Part shown: positions 47,575 to 55,222 of the stretch, piece after piece
Layout of the letters: every line of letters starts with the position of its first letter
Position numbering within the stretch: position 1 is the stretch's first letter
Position numbers and translations under genes: made by a program
The notes under the pieces: generated by a model
Database searches by the model: none
What the model was told of the DNA's origin: nothing
The model's input: the letters and a program-made list of their open reading frames with translations, nothing else
IMG/VR virus record: IMGVR_UViG_3300045118_000170
Span: 1-56,982 of that record
Strand: one strand, 5' to 3'
Length of the DNA: 56,982 nt
Source: a virus

Positions 47575-48389
47575 AGCCGTATTATGATGAGGGGGGTATC
47601 GTATTCTACCTGGGGGACGCCCGCGAGGTGATGCAAGATGTCGGCTCTGCTGACATGGTGTTCACGGACCCTCCGTATGGACATAACAACAACAACAACG
47701 GAGACCTCGCTCACAGATGGGAGCACGCCCTCGGTCTCCTTCCATCTGGGACAGGGAGTTCACCCCTTCCTCGCCCAATTGCGAATGATGGAGCGGAGGC
47801 GAATGAACTCGCGCGTTGGCTCTTTTTGACGGCCTCCAAGGTGCTCAAGCCGGGCGCTTGCTGCTGCTGCTGCGGCGGCGGCGGCGGCCCCGACCCGCAA
47901 TTCGCCCGTTGGTCGCTCTGGATGGATGAAGTGCTCGACTTCAAGCAAATGGTTGTCTGGGATAAAGGCCCAATGGGAATGGGGTGGCACTATCGGCGCA
48001 GCTATGAGACCATCCTTGTCGGCCAGGTGCCGGGCGTGAAGTGCCGCTGGTTTGATACCACCCACAAAGTCGAGAATGTGATTCGCACGATCCCGAAAAT
48101 CATCCCGACGAAGCACCAGCATCCGACCGCGAAACCACCAGCCTTGGCCGCATATTTCATCCGGCTCCACTCACAACCCGGAGACATCGTGCTTGATCCT
48201 TTTATGGGGGCTGGAAGTACGGCGGAAGCCGCTCAACATCTAGGGCGGAAGTTTGTCGGCATTGAGATCGAGGAACGGTATTTAGCAATGGCCGTTGAGC
48301 GCGTCAACAAGACGCGCCCCGCCGACCTCGGCCCTCCACCCACAGAGAAATCGGAGGACCAGCACGGCTCAACAAGGGCCGATAGCTGA
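47571..48389 (+). CDS. DNA methyltransferase (N6A/N4C, beta class) with CTG start
   Basis: From CTG 47571 the product is 272 residues beginning KPYYDEGGIVFYLGDA, the usual start of phage methyltransferases, with AAGGAG 6 nt upstream. The catalytic TDPPYG comes first and DPFMGAGST later, the beta-class order. Five-unit triplet repeats encode poly-Asn right after DPPY and CCCCC-GGGGG in the middle. It likely protects phage DNA from host restriction. No in-frame ATG fits this position. Confidence 0.8.
   Translation: MKPYYDEGGIVFYLGDAREVMQDVGSADMVFTDPPYGHNNNNNGDLAHRWEHALGLLPSGTGSSPLPRPIANDGAEANELARWLFLTASKVLKPGACCCCCGGGGGPDPQFARWSLWMDEVLDFKQMVVWDKGPMGMGWHYRRSYETILVGQVPGVKCRWFDTTHKVENVIRTIPKIIPTKHQHPTAKPPALAAYFIRLHSQPGDIVLDPFMGAGSTAEAAQHLGRKFVGIEIEERYLAMAVERVNKTRPADLGPPPTEKSEDQHGSTRADS
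47685..47699 (+). repeat. (AAC)5 triplet repeat in methyltransferase
   Basis: Five AAC codons encode Asn5 directly after the DPPY catalytic motif. Slippage would change length by whole codons. Confidence 0.8.
47859..47888 (+). repeat. (TGC)5(GGC)5 triplet repeats in methyltransferase
   Basis: Five TGC followed by five GGC units encode Cys5-Gly5. These replace a normally hydrophobic strand region of such enzymes, and unit number could vary. Confidence 0.8.
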
Positions 48390-48398
48390 GGGAGGCTG

Positions 48399-48644
48399 AT
48401 GAACATGGATGCGTTTCATTTCGCCGGTGAACCGATTGCGGACCCGCATGCGTGGGCGAAAGCCCGTGGCGAGCAGATGGTCCAGTACGCGCTTGTCTTT
48501 ATCCTGTATGACAAGACGAATGAACGCGAACTGCGCCACATCGTCGAAGGCGAGATGCCCGCCTCGTTCTATGAAGCCTTGTGTGCGAAAAAGAGTGCCT
48601 TTCAGTATTTTTCTTACCATGAAGTGGAGCGGCGAGACCCCTAA
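48399..48644 (+). CDS. Hypothetical acidic protein
   Basis: The 81 residues are mixed alpha/beta (ALVFILYDKTNERELRHIV). GGGAGG precedes ATG 48399. It follows the methyltransferase after 9 nt. No family is recognised. Confidence 0.5.
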   Translation: MNMDAFHFAGEPIADPHAWAKARGEQMVQYALVFILYDKTNERELRHIVEGEMPASFYEALCAKKSAFQYFSYHEVERRDP

Positions 48645-48670
48645 TTCGCGGCTCCTGCCAGGAGGGAATA

Positions 48671-48937
48671 ATGGCTCGGCGCACCCACATGCGTTCGCAG
48701 AACGGCCAAATACGCAGGTTGAAGGACCTCATTGCGAAGTTGGAGGAGCAGGTTAAGGGGATTGTGTGCGAGGTTTGTTGGACAACATCATGGATACCAA
48801 TACCGACAAAGAAGGAAGCCGATGGTGTAAATACAAAAACCGATCCAAATGGGGACTTAGCGCGGTGCGATTATTGTTGGTTGGAGCATCAACTCATCAA
48901 ACAGCGTGGGGCGGCACGGGGGCCACATGCCGATTAA
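48671..48937 (+). CDS. Coiled-coil zinc-binding small protein
   Basis: The 88 residues have a basic coiled-coil N-terminus, then CEVC (about 33-36) and CDYC (about 67-70), a Cys4 zinc site. CAGGAGG precedes ATG. It overlaps the next gene by 11 nt. Function unknown. Confidence 0.55.
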   Translation: MARRTHMRSQNGQIRRLKDLIAKLEEQVKGIVCEVCWTTSWIPIPTKKEADGVNTKTDPNGDLARCDYCWLEHQLIKQRGAARGPHAD

Positions 48938-49172
48938 GAAACCTAAGGACAAAGTAAAATCGACCCCCTACGAGTGGCGGTGTGGCCGGTTGCGAGTGCT
49001 TCCGTGGCAGGAGTGGACGCCGTGGTTTGACCGGCGCTCCTATAACTGGCTCGGTCTGCACATGGCGCTGGTGCATGTGGAGTACGCCAGCTACAAAGAA
49101 GCGGCTGAGATCAACCTGTGTTTGTTCGGGTTTGGGGTGTGCATCGAGTGGCAGTTTGGGCCGTCCTCTTGA
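48927..49172 (+). CDS. Hypothetical Trp-rich protein
   Basis: The 81 residues contain seven Trp and end CLFGFGVCIEWQFG, suggesting a small beta domain. The stop codon overlaps the -35 of the promoter at 49169. No family is recognised. Confidence 0.5.
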   Translation: MPIKKPKDKVKSTPYEWRCGRLRVLPWQEWTPWFDRRSYNWLGLHMALVHVEYASYKEAAEINLCLFGFGVCIEWQFGPSS

Positions 49173-49197
49173 CAGACGCCCGTTCCCGTCTTACAAT
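49169..49197 (+). promoter_or_regulatory. Rightward sigma-70 promoter P3
   Basis: TTGACA (49169-49174) and TACAAT (49192-49197) are 17 bp apart. The transcript would start at about 49204, after the ATG at 49202 but before the ATG at 49222, which supports the latter as the real gene start. Confidence 0.7.
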
Positions 49198-49221
49198 ACC
49201 CATGACCACGAGGAAACCCCG

Positions 49222-49926
49222 ATGGCGACGACCCCGGTACACGACCACCAAACGCCTCCGCTGGCTCCGCGAAGAAGGGTGGGTGCCGCTACCCGAAGCC
49301 GCCCGGTCGTTGCACCTCCGCTCACGCCACCTGCTGCCCCTGTGGAGGGACCTGCACTTCCCGCTGTACCACTATCGCGGCCACGATCTCGTCGGAAGCC
49401 GATTCCGCAAGCATTGGCAACAAACGACCCTCAACCCCAGCAACTACGTCCTGCACACGACGCACCTCCTTCTCCTGTATACGCTGATTCTGCGGTATCA
49501 CTGGAAGCAGGACGCCCGCTTGCTCCGTATGGTGATGGAGCCCACCCGACCGTTATCCCCGCCCTTCCCGTTACCAATCTCCGAGGCTCTGTACGCCAAA
49601 TTCTTGCGGCGGTATCCCCACTACTCCTCCAAGGTACATTCGCTAGTGTCAACAAGTTCTTTGAGATGGCTGAGGAGGCGAAACAACGGGACGACTACAC
49701 CCTCCAGTACCTCAACTCCGTCGCAGGGTCCAAGCTCCAAACGAAATTGGTCGAGTTCACGGTCGGGAAAACGCTCCACGTCAACGCGACGGTAAGGAAT
49801 CAAATGGACCTCCCCCGGTGGGATGCGCTCCCGAAGGAAACCCGCGAGCAACTCGACGCGATTCTGACTTCGGCGCACGCCCCCACGGGCGAGGTCATCG
49901 ACGTAGAACCGATTTTTGGAGGGTAG
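49222..49926 (+). CDS. Proline-rich protein with helical C-terminal domain
   Basis: From ATG 49222, with GAGG upstream, the product is 234 residues. Residues 1-110 are Pro/Ala/Arg-rich and disordered. About 120-225 is helical (VNKFFEMAEEAKQRDDYTLQYL, LPKETREQLDAIL). It could be a DNA-packaging or small-terminase-like protein, but no HTH is evident. A 198-codon frame starting at 49202 overlaps in another phase. Confidence 0.5.
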   Translation: MATTPVHDHQTPPLAPRRRVGAATRSRPVVAPPLTPPAAPVEGPALPAVPLSRPRSRRKPIPQALATNDPQPQQLRPAHDAPPSPVYADSAVSLEAGRPLAPYGDGAHPTVIPALPVTNLRGSVRQILAAVSPLLLQGTFASVNKFFEMAEEAKQRDDYTLQYLNSVAGSKLQTKLVEFTVGKTLHVNATVRNQMDLPRWDALPKETREQLDAILTSAHAPTGEVIDVEPIFGG

Positions 49927-49936
49927 GGCGACTAGC

Positions 49937-50278
49937 ATGGTGCGACGTTCGACCGGTTCCTTTCAGGTAGGGGATTTGGTAGTGCCGGGGGATGCTCCAG
50001 CTACTATTGTGGAGGTGTTAAGGGCCGATCATCACTGCTACGGGCGCGTATTGGTTGGAGGGATCGGGCATAGAGGGGCAGTAGAGGACGAGACGGTGCA
50101 TCAAGATGCCCGTATTTGGGATGACCAGGGGAGGCCACGTGCTTGGTATCTTCTAAGCGGCTTACGCCCTCTCCCTGTTTCGATGTACTTCCAACGACGT
50201 GCCGAAATCGAAAAAGGGAGAAGCCAGTATCTTCTCACAGCGGAAGGACAGCCTCGTGACCAGCCTGAAACAACTTAA
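49937..50278 (+). CDS. VG-family relative on the plus strand
   Basis: The 113 residues contain FQVGDLVVPGDAPATIVEVL near the start, matching the N-terminal motif of the early-region family, and LRPLPVSMYFQRR later in the place of the C-terminal motif. It is the only such copy outside the leftward cluster, so it is likely a transferred or ancient relative. AGGG precedes ATG 49937. Confidence 0.5.
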   Translation: MVRRSTGSFQVGDLVVPGDAPATIVEVLRADHHCYGRVLVGGIGHRGAVEDETVHQDARIWDDQGRPRAWYLLSGLRPLPVSMYFQRRAEIEKGRSQYLLTAEGQPRDQPETT

Positions 50279-50501
50279 ACGGGATGTCGCGGCGTTGTCG
50301 AAGCGCGTCGAGGCGCTCACGGTGCAAATTGCCGAGTTGGAGGGGCGTGTTGAGGCTCCTCCCCCGGTTCACCAGCGAAATACATCGACGTATTGGCCTC
50401 GGTATGCTGTAGACGATCAAACGCCGTCTACCCGGTGGTGGACCGTGTGGAACGGACCAAAAAAGCCACTCAATTCAACATTCTGGCACACCTGCGACTA
50501 G
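50256..50501 (+). CDS. Coiled-coil small protein
   Basis: From GTG 50256 (AAGGA upstream) the product is 81 residues: a clear leucine-heptad coiled coil (LKQLKRDVAALSKRVEALTVQIAELEGRV) followed by a Trp-rich end. A GTG at 50199 would extend it. Function unknown. Confidence 0.5.
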   Translation: MTSLKQLKRDVAALSKRVEALTVQIAELEGRVEAPPPVHQRNTSTYWPRYAVDDQTPSTRWWTVWNGPKKPLNSTFWHTCD

Positions 50502-50513
50502 GGATGGACGTGC

Positions 50514-50936
50514 ATGCGCTTTAGCCGTTACCAAGACGGGTCGTTGCTGATTGAGGTGAACTTCGCCCCGTTCAAGCTCGCCTGGGTCGGCGCTCCGCTA
50601 GAGGACCGTTGTGTGCTGGACGACCATCGCCCGGCGGTGCGCCGAGCCGACGACATCGGAGTCTCCTACACCACCCTCCATCCCCTGGTGTGGGATCGTG
50701 TGAAGGGGCAAATGAAAACCCTGCTGAATAAGGGGCGTCCGCTTGAACCGCTCGCCCGTGCAAAACGTTGCGCCGCGTGCGGGACCGAACTCCAAGTCGC
50801 CCGCGAGTTCGAGCAGGTCTGGACGATGCGCTGCCCTCGGTGTACCTCCCTTGCGGTCCTTGGCAAAGCCGAGGTCGGCGGGACCATTGGAGCCGGTGAC
50901 AAGGAAGCGCTCCCCGATAGGCGGCGAGAGGTCTAG
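50514..50936 (+). CDS. Zinc-ribbon protein
   Basis: The 140 residues end with a Cys4 zinc ribbon (CAACG at about 86-90, CPRC at about 108-111). The N-terminal part is beta/alpha with FAPFKLAWVG. It may regulate transcription or bind DNA. The ribosome site is weak. Confidence 0.55.
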   Translation: MRFSRYQDGSLLIEVNFAPFKLAWVGAPLEDRCVLDDHRPAVRRADDIGVSYTTLHPLVWDRVKGQMKTLLNKGRPLEPLARAKRCAACGTELQVAREFEQVWTMRCPRCTSLAVLGKAEVGGTIGAGDKEALPDRRREV

Positions 50937-50941
50937 CCCGT

Positions 50942-51139
50942 ATGAAATTCCCGGTGCAAGCAGAAGTACGTGAGGATGTTCAGCATGCCCATCAGTTATT
51001 GGCCCTCTGCGTCTCGAAGCTGCGTGGAGGTCGCGCCCTAAAACCGGGTGAAGAAGTGCTCCAATATAACCGCTTGCGGGAAGCCGTGGCGATTCTCGAC
51101 GGCTTCTTGCGGGTTACGAAAGGGAAGGAGACCCAGTGA
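50942..51139 (+). CDS. Small helical protein
   Basis: The 65 residues form two helices (HQLLALCVSKLRGG, LREAVAILDGFLR). The gene is coupled to the next by GTGA. The end encodes AAGGGAAGGAG, the next ribosome site. No family is recognised. Confidence 0.5.
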   Translation: MKFPVQAEVREDVQHAHQLLALCVSKLRGGRALKPGEEVLQYNRLREAVAILDGFLRVTKGKETQ

Positions 51140-51312
51140 CCCTCCTCTGTCCAACCTGTTGTCAGCCGATCGATCCCACCCACCAAGAAACAATGGCGGC
51201 CTGCTGCTTGGCGACGTTGTGGGATTTCGACGCGCAGATGAAATGGGCGGCGAGTATGGGCATCATGTTCTTTGTCCCTCCATCCACCCACGACCGGCCC
51301 TCGGAGGGGTAA
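51136..51312 (+). CDS. 58-residue Cys-rich protein
   Basis: GTG 51136 overlaps the previous stop. CPTCC near residue 5 and a later ACC could bind zinc. The middle is helical with several Met. AAGGAG lies 5 nt upstream. Function unknown. Confidence 0.45.
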   Translation: MTLLCPTCCQPIDPTHQETMAACCLATLWDFDAQMKWAASMGIMFFVPPSTHDRPSEG

Positions 51313-51500
51313 TGGTTGCGACGTGGCCGAAAAAGACGATGACCGCCGTCATTTGCGCCAGTCTTCAGTCAGGGGGCCTTCCTCAACATCGACGAGGGGG
51401 AGCCCCCGTCACGCGGAAGTGGAAGGCGGAGCGCGGGTTTTGGAACCCGCCCGCTAAATCGTCTGTGGCGGCTCAATCAGGGACACATTATGACGGGTGA
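51312..51500 (+). CDS. 62-residue basic protein
   Basis: The ATG overlaps the previous stop (TAATG) with GGAGG 4 nt upstream. The product is basic with Gly, Pro and Trp and overlaps the endolysin start by 11 nt. Coding status is uncertain. Confidence 0.35.
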   Translation: MVATWPKKTMTAVICASLQSGGLPQHRRGGAPVTRKWKAERGFWNPPAKSSVAAQSGTHYDG

Positions 51501-52185
51501 ACTTACGCAGGTTGATCCACGCCTCCTCACGCGGCTGGCGAAACTTGAAGAGGAGGTCAAGCGCCCGCTCCACATCACCTCCGGCTTTCGGGACCCTCAA
51601 CACAACACCGAGGTCGGCGGGGTCAAAAACAGCGAGCACACCGACACCCCCGCGACCGGCGTCGATATCGCCTGTACCACCTCCGGTGCTCGCTTTAGCT
51701 TGATTAAAGCGGCGCTCGCGGCGGGGTTCACGCGCCTCGGCATTGGAAAAACCTTTGTCCACCTCGGCATTTCGACGACCCGCCCTCAACCGGTCATGTG
51801 GCATTACTACCCGTCCTGGATTGCCGCGTGCCTCTTGTTGGCGTCGTCGTGCGTGTGGCAACCCTCCACCCCCGCCTACGGGCAAATGGACACCCTGGAG
51901 CGCATGGAATATGATTTTCTCCGCCTCAATGAACCGTGTAACGCCGATGGTACTTTCTTTCAACGCCTCGATGGGGTGGATTACCGCATTCGCACCTACC
52001 GATGCGGGGCCAAGAAGTGGCGGCTGTGGCAATACTTGTGTGAGGAAGGGTATTATTCACGGGTAATTTTGTTGGACCAGTCTGACGAAAACGAGGATGT
52101 TTATTACCTGGATCGGTTTGGCGGATTACACAATGGTCGTCCGCAGGGCTTTATCGAGGCATACCGTCCCCGCTGTGGGACGTAA
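51490..52185 (+). CDS. M15 peptidase endolysin fused to a lipoprotein-like segment
   Basis: The 231 residues begin with an M15 (D-Ala-D-Ala carboxypeptidase-type) domain: HITSGFRDPQHNTEVGG, SEHTDTPATGVDI, and FVHLGI, ending at VMWHY near residue 107 where such endolysins normally stop. The frame continues into a hydrophobic segment with LLLASSC (lipobox-like) and a 100-residue Cys/Tyr-rich domain. It would cleave peptidoglycan cross-links. This may be a lost stop codon or a membrane-tethered design. Confidence 0.75.
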   Translation: MTGELTQVDPRLLTRLAKLEEEVKRPLHITSGFRDPQHNTEVGGVKNSEHTDTPATGVDIACTTSGARFSLIKAALAAGFTRLGIGKTFVHLGISTTRPQPVMWHYYPSWIAACLLLASSCVWQPSTPAYGQMDTLERMEYDFLRLNEPCNADGTFFQRLDGVDYRIRTYRCGAKKWRLWQYLCEEGYYSRVILLDQSDENEDVYYLDRFGGLHNGRPQGFIEAYRPRCGT

Positions 52186-52204
52186 CATAAAGGAGGATGA
52201 CGCT

Positions 52205-52468
52205 GTGACTACGAAATGGTGGATGCTCGTCGTCGCTTTGACCCTCTTCGTGGCGTGTTCCACGGAACAGCAGATGAAAGCCCAGGAAGCTGCACAACAG
52301 GCGTGTGCCGCACTCCCCGCTGCACAAGCCGCGACCGTCGCCGCCGAGGAAGCCTTCAAGCTCCTTCCGCCCGGCACGGATAAGAAGCAGGCGAAGGCGG
52401 ACCTCGCGCAGGCCCAACGCATCCTGGCCCATCTTCAAGCCCTGTGCGCCCTCATTCCGGCGAAGTAG
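52205..52468 (+). CDS. Predicted lipoprotein (spanin-like)
   Basis: GTG 52205 has AAAGGAGG upstream. The 87 residues have a basic start, a hydrophobic core and lipobox LFVAC (Cys about 17), then an Ala/Gln-rich helix with two Cys. It sits directly after the endolysin, the typical position of an outer-membrane spanin subunit. Confidence 0.6.
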   Translation: MTTKWWMLVVALTLFVACSTEQQMKAQEAAQQACAALPAAQAATVAAEEAFKLLPPGTDKKQAKADLAQAQRILAHLQALCALIPAK

Positions 52469-52471
52469 CCC

Positions 52472-52711
52472 ATGTGCGCGATCGCAACTACGCTCCTCCT
52501 TGTCGCGCTTGCGGGGATGGGGGGTGTCCTGTACAAATTGTGGGTGTTTGGCCTCCAACTTCAAGCCCAGTTGGATATGCTTGTGGCCGAGGTCACGGGG
52601 TTGGCGGTGCCCGCTACTTTGATGACCACGCCAAGCTACACAAAGCAAGGAGACCAGGATGAAGAAGTCGCCGAAGTCGGGTCCTACGAAGGCCCGAAAG
52701 GGTGGCGGTAA
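52472..52711 (+). CDS. Small inner-membrane protein of the lysis cassette
   Basis: The 79 residues start with a hydrophobic helix (IATTLLLVALAGMGGVLYKLWVF) followed by a helical and acidic tail. With the adjacent lipoprotein it could form a two-part spanin. It follows the lipoprotein stop after 3 nt and overlaps the next gene. Confidence 0.5.
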   Translation: MCAIATTLLLVALAGMGGVLYKLWVFGLQLQAQLDMLVAEVTGLAVPATLMTTPSYTKQGDQDEEVAEVGSYEGPKGWR

Positions 52712-52874
52712 CGTCGGGATCGCCGCGATCCTGACGATCTTTGACGCCAGCCGCATGACCGCCGTAGGACGGCGCTCCATTGCGGCGTGGCTGTTGAAGC
52801 AAGCCTTCTACTTAGTGGCCTACGGACAGGAGTACGCCCAAACCTATACGGGCCGCTACCGCTATCGAGACTAA
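52659..52874 (+). CDS. Small basic/hydrophobic protein
   Basis: The 71 residues start with a Lys/Gly-rich tail, then a hydrophobic helix (NVGIAAILTIF) and an aromatic C-terminus. The ATG has AAGGAG upstream and overlaps the previous gene by 53 nt. It precedes the terminase gene. Function unknown. Confidence 0.5.
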   Translation: MKKSPKSGPTKARKGGGNVGIAAILTIFDASRMTAVGRRSIAAWLLKQAFYLVAYGQEYAQTYTGRYRYRD

Positions 52875-52888
52875 ACGCGGGCCTCGGC

Positions 52889-54613
52889 ATGGAAGTCAGC
52901 ACCGAAGTTTACGACCGCCTCTACTGGGCCAAAGAACTTGCGAAGTGTGAAGCAAGTTACCTGTACCTCGCGCAACGCTACTTGCGGGTAAAATCCCGGA
53001 TCGCTGTTGGGTTCCCCACCCTCAAGCTTAACCCCATCCAAACCATGCTCCACGAGAAAGTCACCGCCCAATGGAAGCGGGATGGGTGGGTCCGCCAAAT
53101 TTGGGGGAAACCGCGCCAAATCGGGGCCAGTACCTACGTCCTCTCCCTGTTTTTCCAGCGCACCGCCTTCCAGAACTACCACAACGCCTTCATCGTCTCC
53201 TACGACGAGGATACGGCGGCGGAGCGGTTCGACACCATCGCCACGTTCTACGACGCGCTGCCGACCCCCCTCCAACCGCCGACCCGTTACAAGTCCAAGT
53301 TCAAAATCGAGTTCGATGGACGCCGCTCCCGCTTCCTGGCGGGGCACTCCAAGAACGTGAACGTCGGCGCGGGCGAAATGAACCATCTCATCCACCTCAC
53401 CGAGGTCGCCCGCTATAGCAACCCCGACGAGGTGCAAGCCTCCTTGTTCCCCACCATTTCCAAGGCCAAGGGGAAACAACCGTCGATTGTCATTATGGAA
53501 TCGACGGCGTTCTTCGGCGGCGACTGGTTCAAGAACTTCGCGGAGGCGGCGCAACGGGGCGAGACCGAGTACGAGTTTACCTTTGTGCCGTGGTCCCTCA
53601 ATCCCGAATACAGCGATCCCATCCCGCCGCACTTTGAGGTGTCCGAGACGGAAAAAGACCTCATGCGTAAGTACGGCCTCTCGACCGAAAACATCGCGTG
53701 GCGACGACGGATGTTGGCGACCTACGCCGCCGCAGGCAACCCCTTTCTTTTCTACCAGGAGTATCCCCTCGATTTCGACGAAGCGTGGCAGTCCCCCAAA
53801 GGGACGTTCCGTACTTTTCCTGATGAGGTAATCGTGTACTTGCAGTCCACCCTCAAACCGGGCATGACCGGATGGATCGACTCGACGGGGTTCCACGAGT
53901 CGCTCAGTGGTCCCATTGAACAGTGGCAGCCCCCTGTCGAAGGGGCCTTCTACGACATCGGGATTGACGTGGCGGGAGGCCACGAAACCGGCGATTGGAC
54001 CGTTCTGGAGGTCATTCGTCGAGACACACTGGAGCAGGTCGCGGAAGCCCGTGGACACTGGAACCCCGCCGACTCGGAATTTTTAGACCTTGTCTATTGG
54101 ACCGGGTTGTACTATAATCGCGCCCAACTAATCCCGGATATCACGGGAGGCTGGGGCTACGCGCTCCTCAACGACCTCCAAAAGCGGGATTACCCAAATT
54201 TGTGGCAATGGCGGCGGCGCGATGACCTGATGGAGCGCCCATCCAAGCGGATCGGGTTTCTCTATAACCGTCGAGAGAAGGCGTCCCTAGTCACCAATGC
54301 GGTGCGCGTGGTCCAACGCGACAAACCCTTGGTCCACTCAGAAGGACTCTACGAAGAACTCCAGGACTTCCTCAATGTTGGCATCGACGAGTGGGCCGCT
54401 CGAAGCGGCGGGTTTGACGACCGCGTAAACGCCTGGATGTTGGCGTTACTGGCGGCGTGTGATGAACGGAAAGGCCCTTCCCCGGAGTCCTTGATGATGA
54501 CACCCGAAACACCCCCTCCATGGGCTTACATGGATGTGGATGAGGACCTCTTTGACCGAACCCGTGAGATGGGCGACTTTTTGTTAGACCCCCAAAACGC
54601 GCTGTGGAGGTAA
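52889..54613 (+). CDS. terL: Large terminase subunit
   Basis: From ATG 52889 the product is 574 residues. The ATPase domain has an atypical Walker A (KPRQIGAST, about 75-83) and a Walker B-like HLIHLTEVARY. The C-terminal nuclease domain has IGIDVAGGHETGDWT, ITGGWG and FDDRVNAW, carrying the metal-binding Asp residues. It packages DNA at the portal. The ribosome site is weak (GCGGGCC), so translation may depend on the upstream gene. Confidence 0.9.
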   Translation: MEVSTEVYDRLYWAKELAKCEASYLYLAQRYLRVKSRIAVGFPTLKLNPIQTMLHEKVTAQWKRDGWVRQIWGKPRQIGASTYVLSLFFQRTAFQNYHNAFIVSYDEDTAAERFDTIATFYDALPTPLQPPTRYKSKFKIEFDGRRSRFLAGHSKNVNVGAGEMNHLIHLTEVARYSNPDEVQASLFPTISKAKGKQPSIVIMESTAFFGGDWFKNFAEAAQRGETEYEFTFVPWSLNPEYSDPIPPHFEVSETEKDLMRKYGLSTENIAWRRRMLATYAAAGNPFLFYQEYPLDFDEAWQSPKGTFRTFPDEVIVYLQSTLKPGMTGWIDSTGFHESLSGPIEQWQPPVEGAFYDIGIDVAGGHETGDWTVLEVIRRDTLEQVAEARGHWNPADSEFLDLVYWTGLYYNRAQLIPDITGGWGYALLNDLQKRDYPNLWQWRRRDDLMERPSKRIGFLYNRREKASLVTNAVRVVQRDKPLVHSEGLYEELQDFLNVGIDEWAARSGGFDDRVNAWMLALLAACDERKGPSPESLMMTPETPPPWAYMDVDEDLFDRTREMGDFLLDPQNALWR

Positions 54614-54616
54614 AAC

Positions 54617-55219
54617 ATGGCGACTGGACGGAAAACACTCACCATCTCATTACCAGCGGAGATGTACGATACCCTCAACGCACAAGTCGCCAGCGGCGGC
54701 GTGAAAGCCAGCACGCTTATTGAAGAAGCCCTCGCCGCTCAGCCCACAGGACTTCACCCCAGCGCCAGCGCGACGGCTCCTTCCACCCTCTCCGCCGTCG
54801 ATGCGGCGACGACCCTCCTCACCCTCTTGGCCCCGGAACACGCCCAGTTGATTCGCGCCTGCGCCACGGAACAGCACCGTCCGGTGCTCGACTTCGTGGT
54901 GGGGGCGCTCCAACTGGTGTACGACCAGGGGCTTGTATCTCAGACGACCGCGCAGCAGTTCGAGGACGCCTCGTTGATGGAACGCCCTGCGTCTCCGCCG
55001 ACCGCGAAAGCCTGCGAGTTTTGCGGCAAGCCGTTTACACCCCCACCTGACCGTCCCAGCGCCCGCTATTGCCCGCCCAGTGAGGACAATCCGGATGAGT
55101 CGTGCGGGCGACAAGCCTCCCTCAAGGACCTTCGAGAGCGCATGCGGACGCGCATCCCCCAGCGTGGCGTGCCGGTTCCTCCTCGGATTGGTCCTCCCTT
55201 GACGGCCCCTGTGAGGTAA
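54617..55219 (+). CDS. RHH and zinc-ribbon protein between terminase and portal
   Basis: The 200 residues start with a ribbon-helix-helix pattern (KTLTISLPAEMYDTLNAQV, then a helix), have an Ala/Leu helical middle, and then a Cys-rich ribbon (CEFCGKPF...YCPP...SCG, about 135-165). It lies 3 nt after the terminase and 3 nt before the portal. A small-terminase-like or DNA-binding regulator is possible. Confidence 0.6.
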   Translation: MATGRKTLTISLPAEMYDTLNAQVASGGVKASTLIEEALAAQPTGLHPSASATAPSTLSAVDAATTLLTLLAPEHAQLIRACATEQHRPVLDFVVGALQLVYDQGLVSQTTAQQFEDASLMERPASPPTAKACEFCGKPFTPPPDRPSARYCPPSEDNPDESCGRQASLKDLRERMRTRIPQRGVPVPPRIGPPLTAPVR

Positions 55220-55222
55220 GCC

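Noticed and set aside
52871-54058. 395-codon minus-strand frame opposite the terminase
   Set aside because: Antisense shadow of a clear terminase; the codon pattern mirrors the GC-rich third positions of the real gene.
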